Assembly (NCBI GenBank): GCA_036250225.1
Contig: JAPZLL010000051.1
Location: forward strand, 124,001-188,000
From: Cercophora sp. LCS_1
Lineage: Eukaryota; Ascomycota; Sordariomycetes; Sordariales; Lasiosphaeriaceae
Length of the DNA: 64,000 nt
Reading direction: 5' to 3'
Positions 11,287 to 21,464 of the stretch are shown here, piece after piece. A program made the translations under genes and the position numbers. The stretch's first letter is position 1. Each line of letters starts with the position of its first letter. The notes under the pieces were generated by a model. That model was not told the DNA's origin. It searched no databases and was given only the letters and a program-made list of their open reading frames with translations.

Positions 11287-12179
11287 GGTGATGACAGAGT
11301 CGCTGCGACTCGACGGAGTGGTTTAGAGTTGGATCGCGGGTGCTTCGAGTTGGGCGCCGAGGGTGTGGGAGGATGGAGTTGGCAACTCGCAAACGTGGTC
11401 GGGTTGTCTCAGAAGACTTCAAAGCTTATCAGCAAATGGCTGCTCGCAGCCTTGATTCCTGGCCCGCTTCTAGTCAGTGCATGCACAATGCTGCGACCTC
11501 AAACGGGGGCCTTTGCGATCGGGCTTCGTGCAGCAAATTAAGCTGGGACGACCGACTCCGCCGGTGTCGATGAAAGATGTTGTAATGCGCAAGGAAAACC
11601 TCACAAAAGGGTTGCACGGTGGGATTTCTCAATGTTGATATTTCTCCAGCCGAAACTAATGACGAAAGCGGGCCCGGCTTGGTTGTCGGTGGCAACCTGG
11701 ATTTTTGAGCCCAAGGCCCGCCCAGCCACATGACCTCTTCCGCCACATTTTGTTTGGGAGACATCAAGACATCCCCAAACCCCTGTCGAGTCTGCGGCGA
11801 ACTCGACAACCTCAAATGTCTTGGGATCTTCACATTGCGGGAGCAAGAGTTAAGTCACAGCCATTCGACAGTCAACAGTGCAAAGCCAAAAAGACATATT
11901 CTGCTAATTATCTAACTAAAAAATAACTACCTGGCTTGTTTTTGAGGTATTTTCGAGTTTTCGCGTCTTTCCATCTCATTATCAAATAATTTCCATCCTT
12001 CGGTTTCCAAGGGTCACTCAGTCGGCCAAGCCAATGCAAGGGCTTGAGTTAAACAGCAAAAGAGTGGCGTCGGTAAGTCAAGTGTATCACGGTCAAAAAG
12101 TCTCATTCGTCAAGTAGGCGGCCCAGTACTGTACAAACAGTAATCCATCCATTCCCATCATCCGTCTCCCCTGTCGCAA
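11287..12179. other. Src1 promoter and Hsp20 3' flank
   Basis: About 0.9 kb between two minus-strand genes. AT-rich around 11880-12000. No ORF with coding character was seen. Confidence 0.55.
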
Positions 12180-13376
12180 TCACAGGATATCCACCTTCTT
12201 GATCTCGGTCCATTCCTTTTCCACCTTGGGAACGATTACCACCAGAATTCCGTCCTCCATCTTAGCTGTGATGTGGTCACCATCCACCTCGTCCTTGCTG
12301 TCCTCCCTGCCCTCCTGAACAGGCGGGAGCTTGATCTTGCGCTCAAACAGCCCGACCCTGCGCTCGCCCGAGATCATCGAGCTGAGGAATTCCTCGTTGC
12401 CGGGGCGGTGAACCACACCGCTCACGGTCAGGGTCGACTTTCCCGCGTCCCAGTTTACGCCGACATCCTCCTTCTTGGCGCCAGGCACGGCGATGTGGAT
12501 GGTCCAGTTGTTGGTGGTGTCGAAGATGTCGACCGGCGGCGTGAAGCTGTTGTCATCGCCTCGCTCGCCTTCACCATTATCGCCCTGCTGTGCCAAATCT
12601 CTGATTCGCTGGTAATACTCGCGGATACGCTGAGCATAAGGGTGCTGGGAAAAGTTCTCCATCATAGCGTCAAAGTCGAACGGCGGGGGCCCGCCGAAGG
12701 GGGGAGGACCAAAGGGAGGACCACCGGCATGATGACCACCGAAAGGGGGACCGCCAAACGGAGGGCCACCAAACGCCGGGCCGCGCCCGCGTCCACGTCC
12801 ACGGCCCCTACCGAACCCCCTGCAACCTCCGCGGCATCCACGGAAGCGTCTACCCTCGTCGCCCGACTGCCCGGCGGGAGGAACCTCCGGCGGATCGGGA
12901 TGTTCATCACCGGCATCGCGCATCGTGGCGGGACTGCCGTCCTTTTCGTTGTCCCTTGCTGCCTCCATCTCCGCTTCGGCGACGGCAGCGGCAACGGTAA
13001 CGTCGTTCAAGTCCTCGTCGTTGCCTGAGTCGAAGGGACTCTGCGTGTGGTGATGGAAGCCATGACCGTGGCGTCCATGTCCACGGCATCCGCCGCGCGG
13101 GCCCATACCAAATCCCCATCCTCCGCGTCCTCGACGACCCCAGGCACCGCCGAAACCATGCGGGCCAGACCAGGCGTTGAAGCCGTCAGGCCCAAACTCG
13201 AAGCCGTGATCTGGGTTGTGGTCCACGCCAGCTCCTGCGGCGCCGTTACGACCTCCGTCGGCCATGGAGTTGATAAAGTCCCAGAAGGGTGGCGGAGGAC
13301 CGCCCGGACAACCGCCGTGTGGCGGGGGTCCAAACGGCGGGAATGGGAAGTTGTTGGGAGTGTTGTTTTCAGCCAT
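12180..13376 (-). CDS. Hsp20 / alpha-crystallin-domain protein with Gly/Pro/His-rich N-terminus
   Basis: Small-heat-shock-type ATP-independent chaperone, 398 residues, more than twice the usual 150-200. The start is the ATG at 13376 (MAENNTPNNFPFPPFGPPPH); the 54-codon in-frame extension upstream lies in promoter-like DNA. Residues 1-290 are low complexity: GGPP, GRGRGRGR and GGPPFGGPPFGG repeats, His-rich stretches and a short acidic helix-prone segment. The alpha-crystallin domain begins near 290 (SFTPPVDIFDTTNNWTIHIA, then VPGAKKEDV). It contains the family G-x-L-type motif MEDGILVVIVPK near the C-terminus and ends in KKVDIL. On the coding strand, TATA-like CTATATG lies near 13537-13543. 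Chaperone domain certain; the role of the repeat region is unknown. Confidence 0.88.
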   Translation of the reverse strand: MAENNTPNNFPFPPFGPPPHGGCPGGPPPPFWDFINSMADGGRNGAAGAGVDHNPDHGFEFGPDGFNAWSGPHGFGGAWGRRGRGGWGFGMGPRGGCRGHGRHGHGFHHHTQSPFDSGNDEDLNDVTVAAAVAEAEMEAARDNEKDGSPATMRDAGDEHPDPPEVPPAGQSGDEGRRFRGCRGGCRGFGRGRGRGRGRGPAFGGPPFGGPPFGGHHAGGPPFGPPPFGGPPPFDFDAMMENFSQHPYAQRIREYYQRIRDLAQQGDNGEGERGDDNSFTPPVDIFDTTNNWTIHIAVPGAKKEDVGVNWDAGKSTLTVSGVVHRPGNEEFLSSMISGERRVGLFERKIKLPPVQEGREDSKDEVDGDHITAKMEDGILVVIVPKVEKEWTEIKKVDIL

Positions 13377-14679
13377 GTTGGCTTGGCAGGTGGGAGAGAC
13401 TATGTGCTGTGAGGGTGAGATGATTGCTGTGCGAGTTGAGGGATTATAGTCAGAGAAAGTAAGGGAGCTGGTAAGAGTTATGATGGTAGGAGCTACAAGC
13501 AGGCAGAGTATGGTGTGGAAGGGACAGACTCCCTTCATATAGACGCCTGTGCGCCGAGGCGGGAGGCATCAGATGCACCGCGTACTCTGCATGGGTACCG
13601 TCTACGTAAGGCAGACGAACCTACCACTCAGCCGGCTCCTCAAAGGCTATGCTTTGCCCCGGAGCCGTCTCAGTCCCTCCTCCATTGACAGGACCAATCA
13701 ATGTCGCCACTGCATGACGACGCCAGTTTCTTCACTCCATGACCCCACCACAGCTTGCACATCTGTGCAGGGCATGGCATGCCAGATCTCAAAGGCGATA
13801 AAACTGAGCAGAACCGAATAAATCAGAAGCAAAAAGAAGACAGAACTGGTTTCAAAGCTTCTGGGCCGCAACGCACGTCACCAAAATGTCGCCCATGCCA
13901 CGCGTCGGGATGCAATGGTCCACGCGGCATGAGTCCCCTTTATCAAGGAGGGGCATCGGGGAAGGGCCCAAACGACCCCGAGATCAGGGAGCTAGCGCCC
14001 CGGCCGGCATTTGACAGCGCCGAGCTCCGGCCTCTCTCACTGCCACCACCGAACTGCGGCTTGACTTTCACGACTACGCTGTTGTTGATAGCGATTGCAA
14101 GACTTTGGCCTTCAGGTATCAGCGTTTCGGACTTCCGAATCATCCGTTGACGGGGAACGCCGCCAAAGTAGGAGGCCCTCGTCGGGACCGGGCTTTTCGG
14201 GGGTATTTGATTCAAGAGGTGTGTGTAGCCTTTCACAAAACCACTCCCAGTCAATGATCTAATCAGTAGGCGACGTTCAAAATCATCTTCGATTATTGCC
14301 TCGAACATTACCGTGTTTGCTTACAAGAGGCGCCACCCTCGATCGCTCGAAACTCCACCTTCAGCTCTTGGGTATATCCACCATATCATGAACATTCACC
14401 AAGTCCTAACCAACCCGACCCATGCAGCAGACATCCGTTTCCCATCTACACATGGCATATATGTTCGGATTTTACCACCGACACTCCCAGCCAAGCCAAC
14501 GTGTTGAGCCCGCTTGTCTGACTCGAAGTTCGTCGAGATCAGCTGCGTACCCGACTCTTTCCCCTTGGCTTTGTCACTTGGGGTCATCGTCCCAGTTCCA
14601 TTTTCCTCTCGGCCCGCAACCCACTACCGATTCGCTCGTGTACTCATCACAACTCAAATCCACCTCGCTAGCCACTGCA
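13377..14679. other. Hsp20 promoter and bHLH gene 3' flank
   Basis: Holds the Hsp20 upstream region, including a CCAAT motif near 13694 on the plus strand. It also holds a possible small minus-strand ORF listed separately (13943-14308). Nothing else recognised. Confidence 0.5.
13943..14308 (-). CDS. Possible small protein, unrecognised
   Basis: A 121-codon ATG-started frame between the bHLH and Hsp20 genes. The first 90 residues look protein-like: an acidic/hydrophobic start (MFEAIIEDDFERRLLIRSL), a YFGGVPRQRMIRKSE segment and a strand-like LAIAINNSVVVKVKPQF. The end is a Gly/Ser-rich tail. No family is recognised, and a chance frame or a gene remnant cannot be excluded. It lies within 400 bp of the bHLH stop codon on the same strand. 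Confidence 0.28.
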   Translation of the reverse strand: MFEAIIEDDFERRLLIRSLTGSGFVKGYTHLLNQIPPKSPVPTRASYFGGVPRQRMIRKSETLIPEGQSLAIAINNSVVVKVKPQFGGGSERGRSSALSNAGRGASSLISGSFGPFPDAPP

Positions 14680-16760
14680 TTATACCGGCTGCTCCTTTTC
14701 TTTCTCCTCAAGCTTCTTCTCGGCTTCTTCGGCCCTCCGATTTGCTTCTGCCACCTGCTGCTGGAGTTGCTTGATATACTCTATCGCCATTTCAACCGTG
14801 CTGGCCTTGCTGTTTGGAATACCCCCTTTATCCTTCTTGTCAATCTCTGCTTCCACGACCTTACTCTCCTTGGGCGGCTGGGGTAGCAATGTCGCTATTT
14901 CTTGAAGTGCCGAGTTGATCCGATTTCGACGTCCCTGTTCGGCAATCTTGTGTGATGTCCGCTTCGATGTGAGATTTGTAGAGAGTTCACTCGGATAGGA
15001 AACGCCGGGCACTGTGTTTCCCTCAAGAATCCGCTGATAGTTCGACTTGGTTGCGAGAAGATGAGATGCTGTTTCCTCAGCTGCCACGCCACCTGGTAAT
15101 AATGGCTTGATACTTGGCGAGATTTTCGGCCGCAATGCAGGCGAGACGTGGACAGAGCTAATGCTTGAGCGCTTTTTGCTGCCTCTCGGCATCAGCTGCG
15201 GTGTCTTTCTTGATGATGACGCTGCTCCTGGTAAAAGCTGTGGGCTCTGTGTCGCCGACATCGTCGTGGGTGGTTTGGTGAATATGGGTGATGGAAGGGG
15301 CACTAAACCTGGCGTCTTCGCGGAGCTTGAGTCTTGGGTCTGCTGCTTCGGTGTATGTGTTATTGCTGGAGTCAGGTCGGGTCTGGCGAAATTCGCAGAT
15401 TCGGGAAGCTCAAACGTCTCGATATGCTCTGTGTCGACGGGCTCCTGGCTTCCCGATCGAGCAGATGTGTTGCGGTTACTCGGTGAGCTCAGTTTCATCA
15501 GAGACGCAGGTGTAGCGGGCGAAGTGGCGGAGTGGGGGATATGAAGGACGTGTGAAGGCGCGGCGACCTGTGGCCCCATGAACGGCGATGGCCTCTCCGA
15601 CCGAGGCTTCGGTATAGGTGGCGGGGGCATTTCTACAGCGTCATTCAATGCCTCGGGAGAAACAGATCCGTTTTCTGAGTCTGTTGCTCCTGTTGCGGAC
15701 GACGATGAGGTCTGAACTGCCGAACTGGAATTCTGTCTGGGCCCTTCCTGGTCCTTCTCAGCGCTGCTCTCAATTAACTCACTCAAAACCTGTGCGTTCA
15801 GTGTTGGCGTCGTTGCGGGACGCTTCCGCAGTGGCTTTGATATCGGAGACTGTTTTACGCCGGATTTGTTCCTGGACTTTGACGCGGGTTTTCGTGCCTT
15901 TTTGAGAGACTCCCCCAATGAGTTTGTGAGTGGGATCGCCGGATTTTCCAGGTCGATATCCACGGGTGAGCTTGCCGTGATTCCACTGTGTCTGTGGTCA
16001 TATACCGCGAGCGCGTCGTTTTGGGCATGTAACGCTGGCGAGGTCAAGGGGCTAAAGTAAGCACCTGGGACGGTAAACTGGGTCTCGACGGAGAATTGAG
16101 TCTCCAGCGGCGTGACGGCAGGTGATACCAAGGGTGTGAAGGCCATCTGGGGCAGAGTTAGCGCCAATGCTTCGAAAGAGCTGGCAAGCATCAACATACG
16201 TCCTGTTGGTCCTTGGAGTGCTGATAGCGGTAATCGATGGGCTGTTGTTGGCGGTCAGCCGATCCTGGTTGCGGATAGAACTGATTTGCCCCAGCCGGTA
16301 TCTCTAAGCTCTGTGGTGTCGGGGGAACCATGCGGGTTTGTTGCTGGTGGGCAAAGAATGCAACCTGTTGCTCCTCCAGCTGCCTCTGCTGAGCCTGTAT
16401 TTTCTGCTGTTGGAGGAACTGGATCTGGGCATCGATGCTGTTGACGATCGCTTCGCTGGGCGTCGGTGGCGGCATCATCGTGGCAGCTATCGTCTGAAAG
16501 GACGAAGCGGTTGTCATTGCGGGAATCTGATGCTGAAGACCGGTGGCGTCCGTTTGCGACAGAATGATAGGGGCATCTGTGCCGCTCATCGGAGTATCGA
16601 GCTCACGGGAACCCTGTAGCATATGGGCACCAGCAGCGGATTGGAAGTCCTGAAAGTCATAGTTCAGATTATCGGCCAGGCTCCCAATGCCGTTCATGTC
16701 GAGGAACTGTTGGAAGTCATCATCGCTGGTAGGGTGCTGGACGCTCCATGTCGAGTTCAT
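14680..16760 (-). CDS. bHLH transcription factor, NUC-1/Pho4-like phosphate regulator
   Basis: Likely nuclear activator of phosphate-starvation genes, homologous in layout to Neurospora NUC-1 and yeast Pho4. Two exons, 16760-16200 and 16146-14680, separated by a 53-nt intron (donor GTATGT, branch GCTAAC); 675 residues. The start ATG at 16760 gives MNSTWSVQHPTSDDDFQQF, in the style I recall for NUC-1. The middle is Ser/Pro/Gln-rich, with a Q-rich stretch near residues 110-140. The C-terminal bHLH reads KRTSHKIAEQGRRNRIN (basic region with the H...E..RR DNA-contact pattern), a loop containing a DKKDKGG insert, then helix 2 leading into a charged coiled coil (QQQVAEANRRAEEAEKKLEE). In the family, activity is controlled by the PREG/PGOV cyclin-CDK pair. 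The bHLH identity is clear; phosphate control is inferred from homology. Confidence 0.85.
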
Positions 16761-19172
16761 CGTGGCGGATCGCCGTCTTCGATCAAGTCGAAGAGGTGCG
16801 TGGACGATCTTCAACACCCTCGTCTGCGAAATTCACGCAGATGTAGCCCTCAGACTCGATGAATGTCAATGTTCCGAGCGACGGTAAGTGCTGACGCCGA
16901 GACGCCCCAAAGACCAGGCGCGCGAGTGCGGCGGAGACCGAAACCGCGGGGATGGAGTGCTGTGTCTCTTGTGCCCCTCTCCTCTCACGTAATTGGGTTC
17001 GAAGAGTATCCGGTAAGTCGTTGCTTGGGTATAGGGCGCAAAAATCGCACGTCAGAGTGAGCCAAAGTCGTGTCTGCGTGTTGCTCGATGATCGTAGCCA
17101 CCAAAGCCAAGGAGCCGACTTCGCGAAGACTCGCGGCTTCAAGTTGGGTCGCAGACGAGCTGCGAGAGCAATAGGAGTCAGGTGGGAGGTGGGGGTGACA
17201 GAGCCTGAAATGGGGATCGAGACACCAATGGCCAGGTCCCCCAGCTGGCTTTGCAAATCTGCTGTATTCGGTCACCCGGTGCGCTCGAGGCGGTGGTGCG
17301 CTAGCAGGCCGCCCACGCTGCAGAACATCCATCCACCCCATCGTGTACCGGGGCCAGGGTCCAGACTAGGACCCGTCGCCGTCAGCGACAACCCGATACC
17401 ATTGGCTGAGCGCCAGCCGGCTCTCTTCTCGAAAACCTGACCCTTTGGCTCTCCATGCTGTTTCAACCCTGGGATTGAGATTTGAGTAGGTAATGGTTAC
17501 CTCAGCCTCGAGGAACCCATGAGTTTGCGGTACCTCGTCGGCCTGTGTGTATCCCGTTTGCGGGACGCGGCATCTTGCATCTCATGTCTCCGATGTTGTG
17601 GGCGGATGTTCGTGCGACTGGGTTGTCCCGAGGGCGTGCTTCCTGTCTGTCCTTTTCTCGCCGAAACACGGGAATTTCGACACAGAGGCGATGACCAAAC
17701 CGCCGTAGCTCGGTCGCCAATTTCGTTCCAATTGCTAACCAAATGTGGGGGCTCTGGCGGTATCCACCGAGGGGAGAAACCCCACAATTGACGTTGATTT
17801 TTGGTGGGGAATGTGTGACAAAAAGTCCCTGCAGCATGAACAGTTGAAGAACCATAGAGCGTAGCGACAGACACCTGAGAGACAACTTTCTCTAGCGGTG
17901 GACTTCACGATGCGCATTCCCATCAACGCCTGGGGAACAGAGCTAGATGTCAACTTCGATTCCATGAAAGATGCCAACTGCAGCGCCGAGAGCACTATGG
18001 TGCGAGTGTTTTGGCAGCGCTAGTTGGAATTCGGCAAGGTGCTCGCTGGTTTCGTTGACCGAGGCCATCGTGGGGGGTGCCGTCTCGGCATCACGCCGGA
18101 GGCGAGGCGGCGGCCCAGTGGCCTGGTACTTTCTTCTACGCCTAATTCCATGACCGACCTGCATTCCATCACACCCCAACAGGACTACATGTCCAATATG
18201 AAGGCAGCCACCGGACGCCACGTATATGCCGTAGTGTTATTGCTGTTCAAAGGTAGCAGGCGGCGTCCGAAGTTCACACCAGGCTACATAGTGTCACCAA
18301 CGCGGTGGAAAGCTTCGTGATATCAACTTCCATGTTAGCTCGTCTCCATTCGAGACGAGCAGCAACTAGCTGTGCAGATACAACAGTACACAGCCAAGAC
18401 GCCTTCCCCGCAAAACTTCTGCGGCTTGACAGACACACATCCGTCTGCTAGTGCCAAATCCCGAGATACTGGCAGCCGCTCCCCCCGCCCCAAAACTAGT
18501 TTAATAACAATTACAGCATCCGCACAACCAAGGACCCCGGCTCTGATCTCAACTAACTAAGCCACTCAAGATCACCGCTCACCACAGCCGCCGAGATGCA
18601 AATGTGCGCGACACAAGGCCGCCAAAAGAAAACAAAAGACAAGACAGACCGAAAACCCAGGTCGCCGCTGCGCAATGCCAGTGCCGATAAAAAGAGACAG
18701 GATGTATACAGAAGGCACAGCTGTGAGTACATATGCACAAAGATAAGAAACTATGTGTCTTCGAGACTGGCTCAACCGGGGCCGGCCTCCACGTGGAGGC
18801 TGACCGGCCGGGAAGTGCTCAGAGGGAGACTTCAAAGGATTGGTTTTGCGGAGTTGGAATGGAATCGACCAAGCGTGTGAGTGAAACTTTTGTTGATCCA
18901 GCTCCGTGTGTATGATACGAGCGTCTAAAACCGCGGGGAGGCGAAGGGAGAGGGAGGCGTATGCCGGCGACCGTGTAATAAACCAGCAAATGCGAAAACT
19001 GCAAAACAACTCTTTTCAGAAGGGGTATCGAAACGGGAGGCGTCAGATTCACGCCCGCGGCGGTCGTTATGTATAGCATTGGTCGTGAGAGCATTCATGG
19101 GGATCGGGAGAGGGCCCGAGTTCCTGTATGACAAGAACAAGGAACAAGTATGGGCAATGGCGGTCGTGGGGC
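16761..19172. other. 2.4 kb without a recognised gene
   Basis: Upstream region of the bHLH gene and downstream region of the kelch gene. Several short frames exist on both strands, but none has domain-like content or splice support. I see no repeat of note. Confidence 0.55.
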
Positions 19173-21464
19173 TTACCGGCCATCGCCGAGGTTGAGCCAA
19201 CTCATGTCGTCGCGCGTGCCGGGCTGCTGGGTGGGCTGTCGCGGCGCTCCCCCGGAGGGCTGCCTCGAGCCGTACGAAGCAGGCGCAAGAGGGGTTGCGT
19301 AGGTGCCGGGATTGTAGAACGTGCCGTTCTGCGGCCGGTCGTAGCCCCAAGGCTTTCCGTCCGTTGGGTCCCAGGTGTCATGAACTGATGGCGGGATGCC
19401 ACTGGAATAGCCCGATGCAGAGCTGGTCGCGCTGATGGGTCGCTGGGTTTCAATGTGGCCGCGCATCTCCTTCAGTCTCTCGTCGTGCTGCGCAATCGTG
19501 GGACTCCGCGACACAACTCGACTAAAGCTTGCTCGCGGCTCGTAGATTTGCAGCGGAGGAACTGTGGCACTGTCCTGCGTGATTCGGTGGTTCGTGTTGC
19601 TGTACCGTGAGCTCGTTTGTGAGGCCACCGTTGCACGCTTCGAGTTGGTGTTGGGCGTGCCGCCGTTGTTGGTGTTGCCGTTGCCAAAGCCGAGCATGCC
19701 CAACGCAGAGCCCCCAGACCAGTACCGATTCCAACCAGAACTTCGTCGCACTCCGCCTTGCTGGTCGATGGTGGCCTCGACCGAAGGGCTCCGGGGCCTC
19801 GACTCGACTGTGCCAGGCGCAAAAGACACGCCCTTTTCGTCTCTCATTTGCATCTCGGGCTGCATTGCTCGAGTTGAAACAGTCGGCGCCGTGTCTTGTG
19901 GGATTGGTTTGCTGATAGTGCTCTTGAAAGCCTTGAAGGTGCTGTCAACCGAGCTGCGCTTGGTGTTCTGGCTGGTATTGCGAACGGGCGCCGTCTGCGC
20001 CGGTTTTTGCTGGTTGAGACGACCCATGAGGATGGCCATTGAAGAAAACGAAGCTTGTGAGTCTTGAGCCTGATGACCACGGAACTTCTCAGTCCCACTG
20101 GGTCCACGGGGAAGCGTGTTGCTGGAATAACCAACACCTGACTTCTCGTCCGAGGAGATACCGCTTGCCCGTCGCACATGACCCGCTTCCATATGGGCCT
20201 GTTGCTTCTTCCTCCTCTGAAGACAATAATAAAGCCCGAACAACACGATGGCGAGGCCGAAGATAGAGGAGAGGACAGTGGCGAGTATAGTGTTTGTCGA
20301 GGGCCCTGATGCGGCGGCGGCAGCTGCGGCCGCTCCGTCCGTTGGCGTTGATGTCGCTGCAATGGCCGACGTGGCGCTCGAGAATGTAGAAGTGGCGGTT
20401 GCAGTCAACAAAGACGAGGTCAGTTTTGATGACGACTCCGTTGCGAACAGTTGAATGTCCTCCAATGCAGCACTTGCGTTTTTCCAACTATTCTCGCGTG
20501 CATCGAACATGCAGAGAATATCCTCGTCATTTCCACCAGCAACAATGACAAGCCCGTTAGGATCCTGCGCCAATGCATACCCACTCCTCGTTTCCTTCGG
20601 GGCCAGGGTCGAGTTGTATGTCGGCCAAGCGCCGACAGTCAATGTCGCGATGTCCCTTCTCCTGCTCTTAGCCCCACCCTGGCTCTTCAATGATCTTCGA
20701 ACGGGAGCGGAATTCTGAATCGGCGCTCCAGGGCCGGAAAACAGTACGGTCCGCTGAACGGTGTTTGGCGACACCGTCATATCGAAAGTAAGGAGGTTCT
20801 TCGACCCATCGTCTCCAGTCATGATGATTGCCTTGACCGCTGAGGTGTCCTTCATCATCGGCTCAACAAGAGATGCTCCCGACTCCACCCACTTTGCCTC
20901 CGCGCTGAAAAGCATGATTTTGGTATTCCATGTGTTCCCACCGATGAGGGCCGCCTCGTTCGCGGACCAGGGGAGGAGGATGGGGTTGATGGTTGGGGGG
21001 GCAGCCGACTCGAAAGCGAGAACGGTGTGAGGGGCCGATGCCCCGATGGTGAAGGTTTGAGATGAAGGATGTCTCGATCCATCCTGGGAGCCAGCGTAGA
21101 CAAGAATGGAATCTGTGCTGTTGATGTAGGTGGCGCCGTGCCATAGCCGGTCCTGTGTCACAGGTTGTGGGAGTGTGATGGTCTCCCATTTCCCCGTTGA
21201 ATAGGTGTACTTTTGTACTCCATGATAGCCTTCAGTTGTCCCCTTTCCGCCGATGACAAAAAACGCAGCCGTCGACGGATCACCCGGCGTTGATCCCACG
21301 CACACGCCTCCCGAAACCTTCTCTCCTGGAGGCAGCTGCTTCCATTTCGCTCCGGGTGTCAACGGTAGGGATTGGAACGCATCGGCTGAATATGTGTAAA
21401 GTGTGTTGTTGAAAATAACAGAGCAAATGTCCTTGAGAGGGACATCTGGCTCAGGAATGGGCAT
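19173..21464 (-). CDS. Kelch-like single-pass membrane protein
   Basis: Intronless gene of 763 residues. Residues 1-340 contain repeated beta-blade units typical of kelch/galactose-oxidase propellers (FFVIGGKGTTEGYHGVQKYT, ALIGGNTWNTKIMLF, LVIVAGGNDEDILCMFDARENSW). A Ser/Thr/Ala-rich stalk follows, then one membrane helix near 392-414 (ATVLSSIFGLAIVLFGLYYC) and a stop-transfer RRKK. The remaining 340 residues are a Ser/Pro/Asn-rich cytoplasmic tail ending DDMSWLNLGDGR. There is no classical signal peptide. Fungal homologues with this layout have been labelled pre-mRNA splicing factor CLF1; the topology seen here argues against a splicing role. Function unknown, possibly a cell-surface sensor or scaffold. 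Confidence 0.8.
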   Translation of the reverse strand: MPIPEPDVPLKDICSVIFNNTLYTYSADAFQSLPLTPGAKWKQLPPGEKVSGGVCVGSTPGDPSTAAFFVIGGKGTTEGYHGVQKYTYSTGKWETITLPQPVTQDRLWHGATYINSTDSILVYAGSQDGSRHPSSQTFTIGASAPHTVLAFESAAPPTINPILLPWSANEAALIGGNTWNTKIMLFSAEAKWVESGASLVEPMMKDTSAVKAIIMTGDDGSKNLLTFDMTVSPNTVQRTVLFSGPGAPIQNSAPVRRSLKSQGGAKSRRRDIATLTVGAWPTYNSTLAPKETRSGYALAQDPNGLVIVAGGNDEDILCMFDARENSWKNASAALEDIQLFATESSSKLTSSLLTATATSTFSSATSAIAATSTPTDGAAAAAAAASGPSTNTILATVLSSIFGLAIVLFGLYYCLQRRKKQQAHMEAGHVRRASGISSDEKSGVGYSSNTLPRGPSGTEKFRGHQAQDSQASFSSMAILMGRLNQQKPAQTAPVRNTSQNTKRSSVDSTFKAFKSTISKPIPQDTAPTVSTRAMQPEMQMRDEKGVSFAPGTVESRPRSPSVEATIDQQGGVRRSSGWNRYWSGGSALGMLGFGNGNTNNGGTPNTNSKRATVASQTSSRYSNTNHRITQDSATVPPLQIYEPRASFSRVVSRSPTIAQHDERLKEMRGHIETQRPISATSSASGYSSGIPPSVHDTWDPTDGKPWGYDRPQNGTFYNPGTYATPLAPASYGSRQPSGGAPRQPTQQPGTRDDMSWLNLGDGR

